Assembly: GCA_031835245.1 (NCBI GenBank) | Contig: JAVKOQ010000254.1 | Span: 1 to 64,000, forward strand | Direction: 5' to 3' | DNA from: Balamuthia mandrillaris | Lineage: Eukaryota > Discosea > Longamoebia > Balamuthiidae | Length of the DNA: 64,000 nucleotides | Part shown: piece after piece, positions 1-10,508 of the stretch | How the letters are laid out: each line of letters begins with the position of its first letter | Numbering within the stretch: position 1 is the first letter of the stretch | The notes under the pieces: generated by a model | Databases searched by the model: none | What the model was told of the DNA's origin: nothing | Seen by the model: the letters and a program-made list of their open reading frames with translations, nothing else | Made by a program: the position numbers and the translations under genes

Positions 1-1
1 T

Positions 2-246
2 TCTCCTCCAAGCAGCACTCCGTCTACTCCACGCAAAGGGGGCTCCAGCCGCCGACAACACAGTAGCAGCACAAAGCGTAGACCGTGCTATGGCATGGCC
101 TTGGTTTGCAAGGATGTAAAGGTTAGCTTTGTTGCTCTCGTTGCACAGCATTTACCTTTTCATTTACCTTTCTATCCTTTACTTTCTAGAAACCGTTCCA
201 CTACTACCGAGCTCTGGCACCTTCCAATGCACCCCCTGAACTAGAG

Positions 247-295
<49 letters not shown>

Positions 296-737
296 TCCCT
301 CCCTCCCTCCTTCCTTTCTGTGCTTGTATCTTATCATTTTTATGCCACTTGCAGCCATGATACTGGAGGTGGTGGCTTCCTTTGCAGAAGTACAGTATGA
401 CAACGAGCACGAGTTTTTTGTGGAAGAGACCACTCTCAGCAAGCCCAGTACCAAAGGTGTTACTGGCGTCTATTCCAAGGCCTTCAACTCTCTTGGATTG
501 GGTATGTACAGGAAGAGCAAGGGCAGCTCACGGCAGAAGAGTTCCTCTTTAAAAAGCAGATCAAGCCCTTCCTTCAATGCCCTCACCTCCCTCAGTTCAT
601 CTCCCAGTTCTCCTACTTCCTCTCCTCCCTCTTCCTTCCGGGTGCGGTCAGGTTCCCCATCTGCCTCTGCCTCTCCCTCAATCCCTGCGCCTGGCTCTTA
701 CAGGGAGTTACGCTCCAATTCCTCCGATTCTTCTTGA
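2..737 (+). CDS. 3' part of a Ser-rich protein of unknown function (partial)
   Basis: The 5' end lies outside the window. An open frame from base 2 reads a basic Ser/Pro segment ending ...ALVCKDVK at 121, followed by a GT. A CT-repeat-containing intron follows, and coding resumes in a frame that reads YDNEHEFFVEETTLSKPS and then a Ser/Pro-rich low-complexity tail to the TGA at 735-737. The acceptor is uncertain. The good-looking site at 353/354 gives the wrong phase for this donor, whereas the AG at 394/395 keeps frame. I do not recognise a domain. It converges on the coiled-coil gene that ends at 851. The downstream exon is reasonably supported; the upstream exon is weaker. Confidence 0.4.
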
Positions 738-850
738 CTTTGCCTCTACTGTTTTTTTAAAAAAAATACCCAAACAGCGCTTTCTTCACTCCACCACCAA
801 AGAGCAAAGGGAGAACAGACAGAGTAAAAAGAGAGAGGCACACCTGTCGT

Positions 851-1603
851 TTATACAGAATGTTTTTCGCTTTTGTGGGGACGAAAGAATAGACCTCCAG
901 AGCAGCAACATCGACGAAGGAGAAGGGCAACGCAAAGCAACACAGCGAGAGCGACGGTAAAGGTGGCTGCTTTCCCATAGCCCCGAAGGGTCTCCTCCGC
1001 CGAGGCAAGGCGCGTCCGCAACAAGGCTTGCTCTTCCCTAAGTTGGCCCATTCTCTCTTGCTCTTTTCTATCATCTTCCTCCTTCCGTCTCTGTTCCTCC
1101 CTTACCCATGCCTCGAACTGTTGCTGTTGTAGCAGCGGCGTACCAGTGCCTTCCACTACAGAAGGAGAGGTGGATCTCTTTGTTACTTCCTCCAGCTTAT
1201 CCAAAACTGAGTTCAACAGGCTCATCACACCAGCCTTGACCTCCTTCAGCTCGCGATCGAGGCCCTCCACCGTCACTCTTCCTTGCAGCTCTTCTTTCAA
1301 TGCTTGCAAGTTGTTGCCCAGCTCCTTGACTTCTGTCCTGAACTTGGAAAGCACTTTCCCAAGTTGTTGCACCTCCTCGAGGGCCTGTTTCTGGGCCTGC
1401 TGCCTGAGCTCCACCTCGTTGCGAAGCTGCTCCTTGAGGAGCTCGTAGAGGAATTCGGCTCTCTCGTGGGCTTCCACATCGTCCTCATGCAGGTGCCGTT
1501 CTCTCTCCTCTTCTTCTTGGAGGGTCTTTTCTTTCAACCAGGCGCCTTCCTGCGGCCTCCATTCCTCTGACCACTCGTAGTTGGGATGCAATTGTTCACA
1601 CAT
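851..1603 (-). CDS. Coiled-coil protein with C-terminal membrane anchor
   Basis: About 250 residues in one exon, rich in Glu, Arg, Gln and Leu. The first two thirds is charged and strongly coiled-coil in character (repeated EEERERHLHEDD-like and LKEQLRNEVELRQQ-like heptads). Near the C-terminus a single hydrophobic stretch (ATFTVALAVLLCVALLL) is followed by Arg/Cys and a short basic tail, so a tail-anchored topology is likely. The frame is open further upstream (to about 1697) but has no ATG there; the first in-frame ATG (MCEQLHPNYEW) is at 1603. The gene starts only 52 bp after the stop of the NodB-like gene on the same strand. Function is not recognised. Confidence 0.6.
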   Translation of the reverse strand: MCEQLHPNYEWSEEWRPQEGAWLKEKTLQEEEERERHLHEDDVEAHERAEFLYELLKEQLRNEVELRQQAQKQALEEVQQLGKVLSKFRTEVKELGNNLQALKEELQGRVTVEGLDRELKEVKAGVMSLLNSVLDKLEEVTKRSTSPSVVEGTGTPLLQQQQFEAWVREEQRRKEEDDRKEQERMGQLREEQALLRTRLASAEETLRGYGKAATFTVALAVLLCVALLLRRCCCSGGLFFRPHKSEKHSV

Positions 1604-1655
1604 CCGGTCTAGCAACGGCGCCGATGCCACGCCTCCGTGACCCAATGCATCGGTG

Positions 1656-2571
1656 CTATGAAAGCCGCATCCATAGCTCTCCCGTAAGCTCTTCTTCTCC
1701 CTGTTTGATCATCAACAACCATTGCAACAGGTCGTTAGGTTCGGACTCAAAAAAAGAATAAAAGAGAATAGCAATAAGATACACACGCTGAAACCATAAG
1801 GGCAGGTAAGGGTACGAGTGTATAGCCGCCGGTTATCAGGTACTCTAGCAGTTGGCCGAGCATGGAGGATGTGATCGGGTTAACGGGCATGCGGACCACA
1901 CCACTTGGCACTGCACGAGCACTTCTGTCTGCTGCTGGTTGGTTCAGCGGGGAAAGCTTGTTAGTGGCTTGCTTCCAAAAAGAGGTGGATACGGAGAAGG
2001 GCTTTTCTCCCAGGTCCACCGCCGGGAGTACCACGCTGTACTTCTTGGCCCCCAGGTAATCCAGCAGGCGGTCGTTCAAGGCAGCTGCTGGAGGAAGGAA
2101 TAGATGAGGGCGAGCTCCCATCAGCTGCTTCATATGTTCCTCCATCCCATCTATGAGGGATAGGGCCTCTCGGTTGTTGACCTGGGTAAGGTCTCGCTCG
2201 CTCATGCTCATGGAACCCACAAAATGGCCTTCCTCTAGCATCTGATGAACGGTGGCGGTCATGGCTTCAGGATCCTGCAGCAGTATGTCCCCGCGAAGGA
2301 AGAACGTGGCAGGGACGTTGTAGTTCTTCAGAACGTCCACTATCATCTGCGTATCCACGGCAGGACAAGGGTCGAAAGTGAGTGAAATAACGCCAGGCGA
2401 GGCCATCTTTCCGGTTGTGATGGCGGCTTTGCTGGTCACTCCCGCGTCCACCACACTCACCACAAACGCCCCGAGCAGAACCAGCAGCAACGTGGCGCAT
2501 CCAAGAGAAGGCCCAGCAGGCCACCCTCGGCTGTCCCAGAGGCTCCACTCACAGCGCCTCCTGGCGGCCAT
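1656..2571 (-). CDS. NodB-fold (polysaccharide deacetylase-like) membrane protein, probably catalytically dead
   Basis: Two exons, 2571-1795 and 1745-1656, with a 49-bp intron; the splice keeps frame and gives 288 residues. After a short basic N-terminus there is a hydrophobic segment (LGCATLLLVLLGAFVVSVVDA) acting as signal anchor or signal peptide. The NodB homology region follows. The motif-1 region reads SLTFDPCPAVDT where active enzymes have TFDDGP. PATFFLRGD is well conserved. The motif-2 region reads GHFVGSMSMSERDLT where active enzymes have GHxxxxHTxxH, so both metal-binding His are absent. The motif-3 Arg is also lost (FLPPAAALND). The family normally removes N-acetyl groups from chitin or peptidoglycan. 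Here the fold looks kept but the metal site is gone. The real start is taken at the ATG at 2571; a TTG lies upstream in frame. Confidence 0.7.
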
Positions 2572-2916
2572 ATAGGCTAGGGAGGGCAAGTGTTACGAAT
2601 GGTGGTGCAAGCACCGGACAAGAGGGGCACCGATCAGAGGGATGCTCCTTTGCTTTGGGCAAGCGTTGCTGTTGCTGTGGTCTGTTGGGGGAAGGGGCGC
2701 CCTCGCCAGGCTGGCTCCCCATGCATGTCGTCGACAAAATTGAGCACACACCAAAGAAGAAAGAAAAGCAAAAGCAGAGAGGCAGTGGTGTGTGTGGGAG
2801 GTCTGAGCCTGTTGTCCCACAGCCCCCCTCCCTCCCTCCCTCCCTCCCTCCCCATTTGCGGTGCTAACGTGCCCTTCAACGCCGGTTGAACAAGTTGCAG
2901 TGTACATAGTCGTGAA
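2572..2916. other. Divergent intergenic spacer
   Basis: This 345-bp region separates two divergently transcribed genes (NodB-like on the minus strand, armadillo-type on the plus strand) and probably holds both promoters. It contains a (CCCT)n tract at about 2823-2852. The open frames crossing it on both strands are low-complexity and overlap one another, so I see no gene here. Confidence 0.5.
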
Positions 2917-5369
2917 ATGGAAGGAAGTTCTTCTTCTGGTGCAAGCCCTTCGGGGAAGGCCTCCTCCGCCGCTTCCGCTTCTTCTTCTTCGGGAGGAGGA
3001 GGAGGGAAGGTAGCTGAGCACAGGCTCGTGAACCAGTCAGCCCCGGCGGTCACCACCGATGCTTCCAATCATTTCCATGCCGATCCTTTGGCCGAAAGAA
3101 GCCTCAGTGCAGGTTCGCTTCGCCCTCCACCCTCCGTTTTAAAACTGCCGAGTTAACCAACTTTTGCCTCTCTCTCTCTCTCTCTCTTGTGGAGGCAGTA
3201 ACGGACGTGTTTCCTGCCAACTGGAAGACGCTTAGCGACAAGACCCTCACCACAAAGATGAGGCGACTCGTGGCACTCGTGGAGGACTCCAACCAGGACC
3301 TACTCAAGCGCCAACATGCCATGCTGGCCTTGGACAACCTGGCGTGGCACAGCCGCACCAAAACACGCATTCTGCACAACAGCGTTGGTGCTCTTACACT
3401 TTTGTGCTCTCTATCTTTTGGGTAAGCAAAGACGTGAAGGGATGAACAGAAGAGAAGAGGAAGCGAAGAATAGAAGAGAAGATACGGGAGAGAGTGACGA
3501 GACAAAAAAGAAGAAACAAACATTAGTCCAGAAGTAAGAAGCTCGAAGGGAGGCCAACTTTATTACTCACTTATTGTTGTCGTTGAACTAAAGGCAAGCA
3601 GCAGAACTGGATAAAGGGTTCCAGCCGATGGCCCTCAACGCCTTAAATAAGATAGCTCTGTGCAACAAGTCGGAGTTGTTTAGGCGAGGTGTATTCAAGC
3701 AAGCTCTCACCCTAGGTGAAACGCTATTGCGGGACCTGGCCTCGGGAGCTGCACCTCAGGGTGAAGGTGAACGAAACAACGAATACACGGAAAAGCTGCT
3801 GTTGGGAGTGGCTAACATCGTCTTGACCTTTGCCAACGATACCTCCTACCGTTCCTTCCTGACTCTGGGAGGGAACGCGTTGGCCCTTGCTGAAGGAGGA
3901 ACTTCTGCATTGGAGCTTATCCTTACTTTCCTGACAGAGACATGGAAAGAACAGAAGCTAAATCACTCGTTCAGTCTATCGTTGAAAGGATCATCTTGCA
4001 TGGCTCTCATGAAGATATGTGAAGCCTGTGCGAATCAATCGGAAGATTGCTGGAAGGTGCTGCGAGATAGGGTTACAAAGAGCAACGTGGTGAAGAATCT
4101 GATAATGTTACTTATGCGGAAAGCAAGCGAAGGCAATGATGAAAAGGCTGGCGAACGGGAAGGAAACGCAAAGAAAGAGGAGCAAGGGTTTGATGAGGCT
4201 CTGCTGGCAACAAAGACGTTAGTTCTGGATCTTCTCTACGCACTCAGTCATTCTGACTCGTTCGAGAATGTGGTGAAAGAAGGAAAGATGGGTTCTATCA
4301 TTATTCGGAGTGGAGGATGTATTGTTTGCTGTAGGCTAATTCAAGACATAGCATCACGCCTAGCCAACACCAGTGAGGATGCTCCTCGTACGGTCTTCCC
4401 TTCAGTTGCTAGCTCATATCTTCTTGCTGTTTTTGTTTCCTTCTTTTCTCTTGCTCATTTTTTTTTTGTACTCAGTGACTAGAAGCATGAAGACACAAGT
4501 GGAGGTTGTTCGAGCAGGAGTGAGCCTTCTGTCAAGCATGGCCTTTGTGGAAGATAATCGGTCAGCAATTGTAGCAGCACTTGGGCTGGATGCTCTTGTT
4601 AGTGGTGTGCGCGATTGTCGTGGCGACGCCCACACGATATCCTACGGCTGCAGGGCATTGTATTTACTGGACGCAGAGCTACAAAGGCAGGCTAAAAAGG
4701 CGGCAGAGGAGCAGGGAAGCCACCACCACGATGGTGCCAACGAAGCCTCGAGTCAGTCTAACGAACAGGAGAATCCCGAGGAACAGAAAGCGAAACTTTT
4801 GCTGGAGCGGCAGTGCCAAGAGCTATTGCCACAACTGCTGAGAGCCATGACAGCGAGCAAGCCATCCACCATCCGTTATCCCAGCAACGAGGCCTATATG
4901 CTCCGTCACATTTGTTTACTGCTGTTCCTCTTTACGTCGGTGCCTAGCCTCCTTTCCAAGATCATGGACGAGCATCCCTCCTTCCTGGACATACTCTGCA
5001 CGTTACTCGATGGCACCGTCCGAGAAATCCAGGTCAACGCGTTGGCCGTCATCGCCAACTTTGTGGAGACAGAACAGGGAGCCGCTGCTGTATGCCATAC
5101 TCCCAAGCTGCTTCAGGTAGGTTATTTGGGACGCTGTCTTCGTATGGTTGGCTCATCCCCTTCTCTCTCTCGTGCAGATATTAGTGGACTTTGACTGTGG
5201 TAAGATACGAATGGGAGAGCATCTCAAAGAGAATGTGAGTTGGGCCATTCAAGGCCTCTTGCAAAAGGCTCCCCATGAACTGGACAAGCTCGGCGTGGTC
5301 TTCCAGGAAAAGCTAAAGGTGTCCTCTGGCTCCTCCTGCTGCGGCCACGACGGCCACCACTGCCACTAA
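2917..5369 (+). CDS. Armadillo/HEAT-type repeat protein
   Basis: Five exons: 2917-3112, 3199-3387, 3599-4372, 4476-5116 and 5178-5369, about 663 residues. The 4372 donor (GTGAGG) could instead be the GTACGG at 4388; both keep frame. The N-terminus is Ser/Ala/Gly low-complexity. The rest is a string of amphipathic helices with armadillo-like pairs, such as KMRRLVALVEDSNQDLLKRQ, ALNALNKIALCNKS and EIQVNALAVIANFVETEQG. There is a charged loop near residues 310-330 and an acidic/His/Gln insertion near 455-490. The C-terminus ends in a Cys/His cluster (SSCCGHDGHHCH), which might bind metal. Such proteins are usually scaffolds; no specific family is recognised. The first intron carries a (CT)n tract just before its acceptor. 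Confidence 0.7.
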
Positions 5370-5678
5370 AGGCCGGTCGGGTCCCGATCCCCTCCCCTCC
5401 CCTCCCCTTCCCTTCTCAACGAACGAACAAACAACCAAAAATAATAATAAACCTACAAACATAGGTTAAGCTATGAGATAAAGCTATTGTTGTTGTAGTT
5501 GTTTGTTCATCGCTTCGTCCTCCCCCTGTTCTTTCTCCCGTGCTGTCCTGGGCATTGCGATGTGGTGGTGGTGGTGGCCCCTTGCTCTGATGGATTAAAA
5601 GTCACACAAGTGAGTAAACTCGATGTGGTGGTCCCTTGCTCTGCCCTTCCCTTCCCGAGATTCCCCTCGACAAGAAGA
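5370..5678. other. Intergenic spacer with a dispersed short motif
   Basis: No convincing gene. An AT-rich stretch (ATAATAATAAACC near 5440) could carry the poly(A) signal of the armadillo-type gene. At 5587-5623 lies a sequence whose reverse complement matches the 3' end of an intron of the RUN-domain gene (33044-33091); see findings. Confidence 0.4.
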
Positions 5679-5800
5679 ATGACCCCTCAACAAACATTTC
5701 TGTCGACCACACACACGAGAGAAGAGCAAAACAGAAAAAAGCAGACGAACAAAAGTACCGATGAGCACCCGTTCGTGTTTCTCGCTCTCTCTCCTCTCCT

Positions 5801-5831
<31 letters not shown>

Positions 5832-6214
5832 CCCCTCTGTGTTCACGTTGATCAACAAATAAATAATAGGGAAACGGCCAGTGCGGCACTACCCACCCCC
5901 TGAGGGCGGCTGGAAGTACCCGCACACCGTGTGGGTCTTGCCCAAGGATGACCAAGGGCACTATTGGCCTGCTCGCGTAAGACAACCACCTCCTTGTTGT
6001 TTGTGTTTGTGAGTTTTGTTGAGCAGTGTTGTGGGCTCTCAAGCGAAGCGAGCGTTCATTTTGGGTTGTTGTGCACTGCCTGCAGGTTGTGGAAGACTCC
6101 ACAAGAGAACAGATGCTGAGCAACAGGAAAGCTCATGTACCGGAGGACTCTGTTTGTGTCACCATCTTTGGCAGAGATTCAATGTACGTACCCCCACTAG
6201 AAGGAAGAAGAGAC

Positions 6215-6251
<37 letters not shown>

Positions 6252-7775
6252 GAGACAGCACAGTAAACGGCCTTCGGTTGGAGGCTAAACTCTTTGCAGC
6301 GAATGGGTAAAGCAGGTGGATATAGAACCCTTTCTGCCTCCCCTAACGACAATGAGGCGCCAATTGAGGAACAAGACCTTCCTAAAGGCTTTGGAAGAAG
6401 CTAAGGACTGGCACCAAAAGGCAGAGCAGGCCCTTCATAATCATTCCTTTCCAGAAACAAGCTCTGAGATGTCAAAAGCCAACAGCACCCAGCATGAGCG
6501 ACAAGGAGATGACAAAGAGGATTCAAGGAAAAAGAAGAAAGAGAAGAGAAAGGGGTCTGAAAATGGAAGGGGTAAGGCCAAGTCCTCCGCCCTTCATTTC
6601 AATGCAAACGCTTTGAAACCAGCACCACTTACCGACCCGTAATCTGTCTTACAGATAGAACAAAGGAACGGCGCCGCTCCACGGATGGAGAGGAACCGGA
6701 TAAAGAGCGGAAGAACAAAAACGAACAGGGTGAGAAAAAAAGAAAGAGAAGGTCAGAAAGTGATAACAATTCAAACGAACAGCGCTCCAAGCAAAAGCGA
6801 ACCAAGACTCAAAAAGAGGGATTTACCTTGGATTCGCCGTTGATCATTGCAGGAAAAAGAGCTCGCAAGCGAACCAGCTATTATGGAGATGTTGTTACTT
6901 TAGAACTACCGAAAAGCAGTGCGGAGGCGGCACTGTTTGAGAGGCCAACCGACATAAACCACGAAAACGCACCTATCGAAAAGGAGGGGAAAGAGAGAGA
7001 GGAAGAAAAGATGGAGGAGCGGCCAGAACAAGACAAAGAGAAGGAGAATCAAGAGAAAGAAAAGGAGGAGCAGGAGGAGAAACAGATAACGGATGTAATA
7101 GAGGAAGACAAAAAGGAGAACGAGCAGCAGCAAGAGGATCAGGAGACGGAGAATAAGGAAGAGGAGGAGACTGTGTCAGAAGCTTCATCTCTAGCCTCAC
7201 AACGGGTAGCATCCCCTACACATCAGATAGATGAAGGAAAGGAAGCAGAACAGGAAGAAAAGGAGGAAACAGTGGCAGAAGTGGAAGGAAAGGAGGCGGA
7301 CAAGGAAGAGGGAAAAGATGAAGGAAGCAACGAAACACCTATGGACGTACAGACACACTACAACAGCGAGCCACCATCACAGCTAGCGCCATACCAAGCT
7401 CTTGTTGAGAGCGTGGAGCGGTTACGAGAGGAAATCGGTGAACTACGTAAGGAAAACGCACGCAAAGAACAGCTTTTGACAACAGCCCAGGAACACTTTC
7501 AAGACATTTTGCTGGAGGTTGCAGACAAAAACAACACCTATCTCGATAAAATGAAGGAGATAAATGCGACTTTACTCACGAACCAACGGTCACTGTGGCA
7601 AGAAACGCTTCACCTTGCTCTAAAGCAGCAAAAGCAGCAATTCGACGAACTTTTCCAACGCCACAAGGAGTACGTGGAACACCTCAACAGCACTCACCTT
7701 GCGAACCTGGAGGCCTTGCTTCCATCTTCTCTTCCTAATGCAACTCTAACCAATGAGAGGCTTGTTGACAAATAA
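5679..7775 (+). CDS. PWWP-domain protein with Glu-rich and coiled-coil C-terminus
   Basis: Five exons: 5679-5754 (start less certain), 5870-5976, 6086-6183, 6300-6571 and 6655-7775; all junctions keep frame, giving 557 residues. Residues about 40-115 form a PWWP-type domain: TVWVLPKDDQGHYWPARVVED, then VTIFGRDS, then EWVKQVDIEPF, matching the family pattern W-x-K..G..WPA...V.FFG...W.....L.PF. PWWP domains bind methylated histone tails and DNA, so a nuclear chromatin role is likely. A Lys-rich stretch (nuclear-localisation-like) follows, then a segment GKRARKRTSYYGDVVTLEL, a long Glu/Lys-rich region (about residues 300-440), and a C-terminal coiled coil of about 110 residues. Intron 1 carries (CT)n and intron 3 carries (GA)n. 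Confidence 0.75.
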
Positions 7776-7837
7776 TTGTTTCAACCTCCACTTCTGTTCA
7801 CCCCACAAACGGAGATGCAAGGAGAGGAAAGGGCGAG

Positions 7838-7874
<37 letters not shown>

Positions 7875-7974
7875 GAGATATCAACTACAGCAAGTTTACA
7901 CTCTTTTATTGACACTCGTTTGACTAATCTTTCACATAGTGTGGTTTGCATCTGCTTGTTGATCAACAAGTTTT

Positions 7975-8859
7975 CTAAGGGTCAGCATCGCTGGTGGAGC
8001 GGTGGCGCCTCATCCTTACCATCGCTCTTTGTTCGTCTTCTTGTTTCCGTGGTTGTGGTTGCAGTCGTTGTTCCTTGTGAGGCAGATAACGTGTTGGGTT
8101 GGTGGCAGAGTCTTCCACCAACTTCTGACGGGTTCGGCGACGGCGACGATGACGACGACGCTCTCGGCTGGCTTCTTCATGTTCTCCTTGACAGGCCTCC
8201 TCTTTTCTGTGCCGCTGGCGATGGCGACGGCGGTGTTTCTTTACCTTGCGATGATGGTCCTCGACCTGCTGCTGCTGTCGTTCTTTGTCATGCGGGGTGT
8301 ACTCTCGGTGAGTAAGAGGAGCAGGTTCAAGTTCCAGCTCCTCCTCTTCCTCCTCTTTCTGGTCGTCTTTCATCAGGGCAGTGAGTTCAAGTCCCAAGGC
8401 CCTTCTCCTCAGGTTCGGAGAGGAAAAGTTACGAACGAGGCTTCCTTTTTGCTTTCTCTTCTCGTCCTGAGCAAGCTTATGCAGCTCGTTATACCATTTT
8501 TCCATGGCCTTTCTTGCCATCTCGTCTTCCATGTCCTCCGTCAGCTCTCTCAGCTTCTGGACCTTTCCGGGGTGTTGCGGGGAGAGACCTTCCTCCTTTC
8601 CTGCTGCTGTTCCACCAGCGGTGGGTTTGGGAGCCCATTTCCGCATCATACTCATGAAATTGTTTTCGCTGTCCACACGGCCGGCTTTGTACAAGTCCAA
8701 CCGGAGTTGAAAGGCCAGGTCCTCCTCCCCCTCCTGGTTTGCTTCCTCCGGCGTGTCTCGCTTGGGGGAGGAGGACCGGGGGCCTTGGTCCGAGTCGGCG
8801 AGTCGAACCGCGCCTTTCCTTGGCTTGGATTTTTGGACAATCGCTCGGAACAGGTCCAT
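7975..8859 (-). CDS. Charged Arg/His-rich protein of unknown function
   Basis: A single open frame of 294 residues from the ATG at 8859 (MDLFRAIVQKSKPRKG). The frame stays open upstream to about 9025 but without an ATG, so an extra 5' exon is possible. A conserved-looking middle (FQLRLDLYKAGRVDSEN, SMMRKWAPKP, LRELTEDMEDEMARKAMEKWYNELHKLAQDEKRKQKG) suggests a helical region. It is followed by a run of Glu and then a very basic Arg/His segment (about residues 205-265). No domain recognised; a nucleic-acid-binding or nuclear role is only a guess from composition. It converges on the PWWP gene. Confidence 0.6.
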   Translation of the reverse strand: MDLFRAIVQKSKPRKGAVRLADSDQGPRSSSPKRDTPEEANQEGEEDLAFQLRLDLYKAGRVDSENNFMSMMRKWAPKPTAGGTAAGKEEGLSPQHPGKVQKLRELTEDMEDEMARKAMEKWYNELHKLAQDEKRKQKGSLVRNFSSPNLRRRALGLELTALMKDDQKEEEEEELELEPAPLTHREYTPHDKERQQQQVEDHHRKVKKHRRRHRQRHRKEEACQGEHEEASRERRRHRRRRRTRQKLVEDSATNPTRYLPHKEQRLQPQPRKQEDEQRAMVRMRRHRSTSDADP

Positions 8860-9181
8860 CACGTTGGTGGTTTGGTGCTGGCTGCGTTTTGTTTGTTCCT
8901 CAGAAGGGGGGAGCTCCTCCTTTGTGGCTTCTTCGTGTTTCACAATGAGGAGGGTGCCCGGTCGTTGTGCTTCTTCTTGTGTGTTGGGACTGTTGGGTTG
9001 CGTTGGAGAGCATTCAAATAATAATTGTTGTTATAGATATATATAATTAATTTATTCCTTTAAAAGGCACATTACACGTCATCCGTGACCTTTCGAGAAG
9101 AAAGTGCCTGCACCCCACCCCGTTGGAAGAGAATAGCACAACCGAAAAACTGGGGGAAAACCTTCGTTCTGCTGGTACTAA
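8860..9181. other. Divergent spacer
   Basis: This region separates the Arg/His-rich gene (minus) from the papain-fold gene (plus). It may hold an unrecognised 5' exon of the minus-strand gene, whose frame remains open to about 9025. An AT-rich stretch (ATAGATATATATAATTAATTTATT) lies at 9034-9057. Nothing else is clear. Confidence 0.4.
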
Positions 9182-10508
9182 ATGAAAGAGCTTCGTTTTG
9201 TATTGCTTCTCGTCTCTCTGATGGTTTTGGCCGTGGGGGTTGCCGAGGCAGGCGTGGGAGAACACTCGGTTACGGTGGGCGGCCGAAGTAGAGAGAGAGT
9301 AGCGCCGAAACCAAATTCAGTGATCCAGGACGAGGACCTCTATGCCAAGAAGGCGTTCGTTAAATGGACTAAGAGGTTCAACAAAGAGTATGAGACCCAC
9401 ACCGAGTTGGTGAACCGTTACGAGATATGGAAACAAAACAAAGAGTACATCATGAAGTACAACCGTTTTCAAACTGAACTAACTGGAGTGCAATGTACGT
9501 TTTTGTTCCCATCCCCTATTCTATAATGGTGCTGGTGCTAACCAAAGACATGCCCTTGGGTGGTTTTGCATGTCACCCTTCATTACAAACAGTGGAGATG
9601 AACGAGTTTGGAGATATATCACCAGAAGAGTTTCACGCCGAGTACACAGGTTTCGGGGTGGATGGACAGTTGTTGCACCTTCGCCTGCCACAACTAAAGC
9701 CGGCCAAGGAGAGCAAGATAATGTCGGGTTTACCACCCTCTGTGGATTGGCGAGCCAAAGGTATCGTCACCGGCGTTAAAAACCAGCTAAAATGTGCGTC
9801 TGCTTGGGCCTTTGCGGCTGTAGGGGCAGTGGAGAGTGCCTATGCCAGGGTTAACAACCTCCTTCAAACCCTCTCTGAGCAGCATGTGGTTGACTGCGGG
9901 GAAAAGTACGGATCCAAAGGCTGCCGCGGTGGTACCCCACTCAATGTATGTTTTCTTTGTTCGACTCATTACGTGTAACCATTACTACCGACCTGCCGTC
10001 CATCGCAAGAATATCCGGAGACTAATACCATTTCTTTACCATGACGGTGGGGCTTATTCAGGCTTTTGAGTTTGCTAGGGACAGAGGAATTCTTCGCCAG
10101 TTGACATACCCCTACAATGGCACTCAGGCGGAGTGTGCCTACCCTAAGAGTTCGGTGGTCACCACCATTGACGCATTCGAGGAGATCCCAATGGGCAGCG
10201 AGGCGACCCTTACAAGAGTGGTGGCATCGGTGGGTCCTGTGGCTGTTGGCATCGACGCTACCAACAGGGCGTTCCAGTTCTATCGCAGTGGCATATTCCG
10301 GGATTACAACTGTGCCAGGAACACCCCTTCCCATGCCATGCTGCTGGTGGGCTACGGCTCCGATGCTGATAAGGACTATTGGATTCTCAAAAACTCGTTT
10401 GGTACTGAGTGGGGAGACGGCGGGTACTTTTATCTCTCTCGCAACGAGGATAACATGTGCGGCATAGCTTCCGCTGCCTCCTTTCCTGTTATCCGTCGCA
10501 TTGAATAA
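9182..10508 (+). CDS. Papain-family (C1A) cysteine-protease homologue lacking the catalytic Cys
   Basis: Three exons, 9182-9494, 9593-9945 and 10062-10508, all in frame, 370 residues. A signal peptide (KELRFVLLLVSLMVLAVGVAEA) is followed by an I29-type propeptide (FVKWTKRFNKEYETHTELVN..., EMNEFGDISPEEF). The mature domain starts near LPPSVDWRAKGIVTGVKNQ. The active-site segment reads NQLKCASAWAF, where active enzymes have NQGxCGSCWAF. The catalytic Cys is GCT (Ala) at 9802-9804. The active-site His (SHAMLLVGYG) and Asn (ILKNSFGTEWG) remain, as do the GCRGG and YPY segments. The length and fold are otherwise normal, so this is most likely a secreted or lysosomal pseudoprotease or a binding/inhibitory paralogue. 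Confidence 0.85.

Noticed and set aside
1656-1697. In-frame fusion of the NodB-like protein with the coiled-coil protein
   Set aside because: The two frames differ and no splice site between them restores a joint frame, so they are treated as two genes.
5499-5903. Plus-strand 134-codon frame upstream of the PWWP gene as a separate gene
   Set aside because: Only its part from 5679 to 5754 fits as exon 1 of the PWWP gene in phase. The rest is Val/Pro/Leu-rich low complexity and CT repeat.
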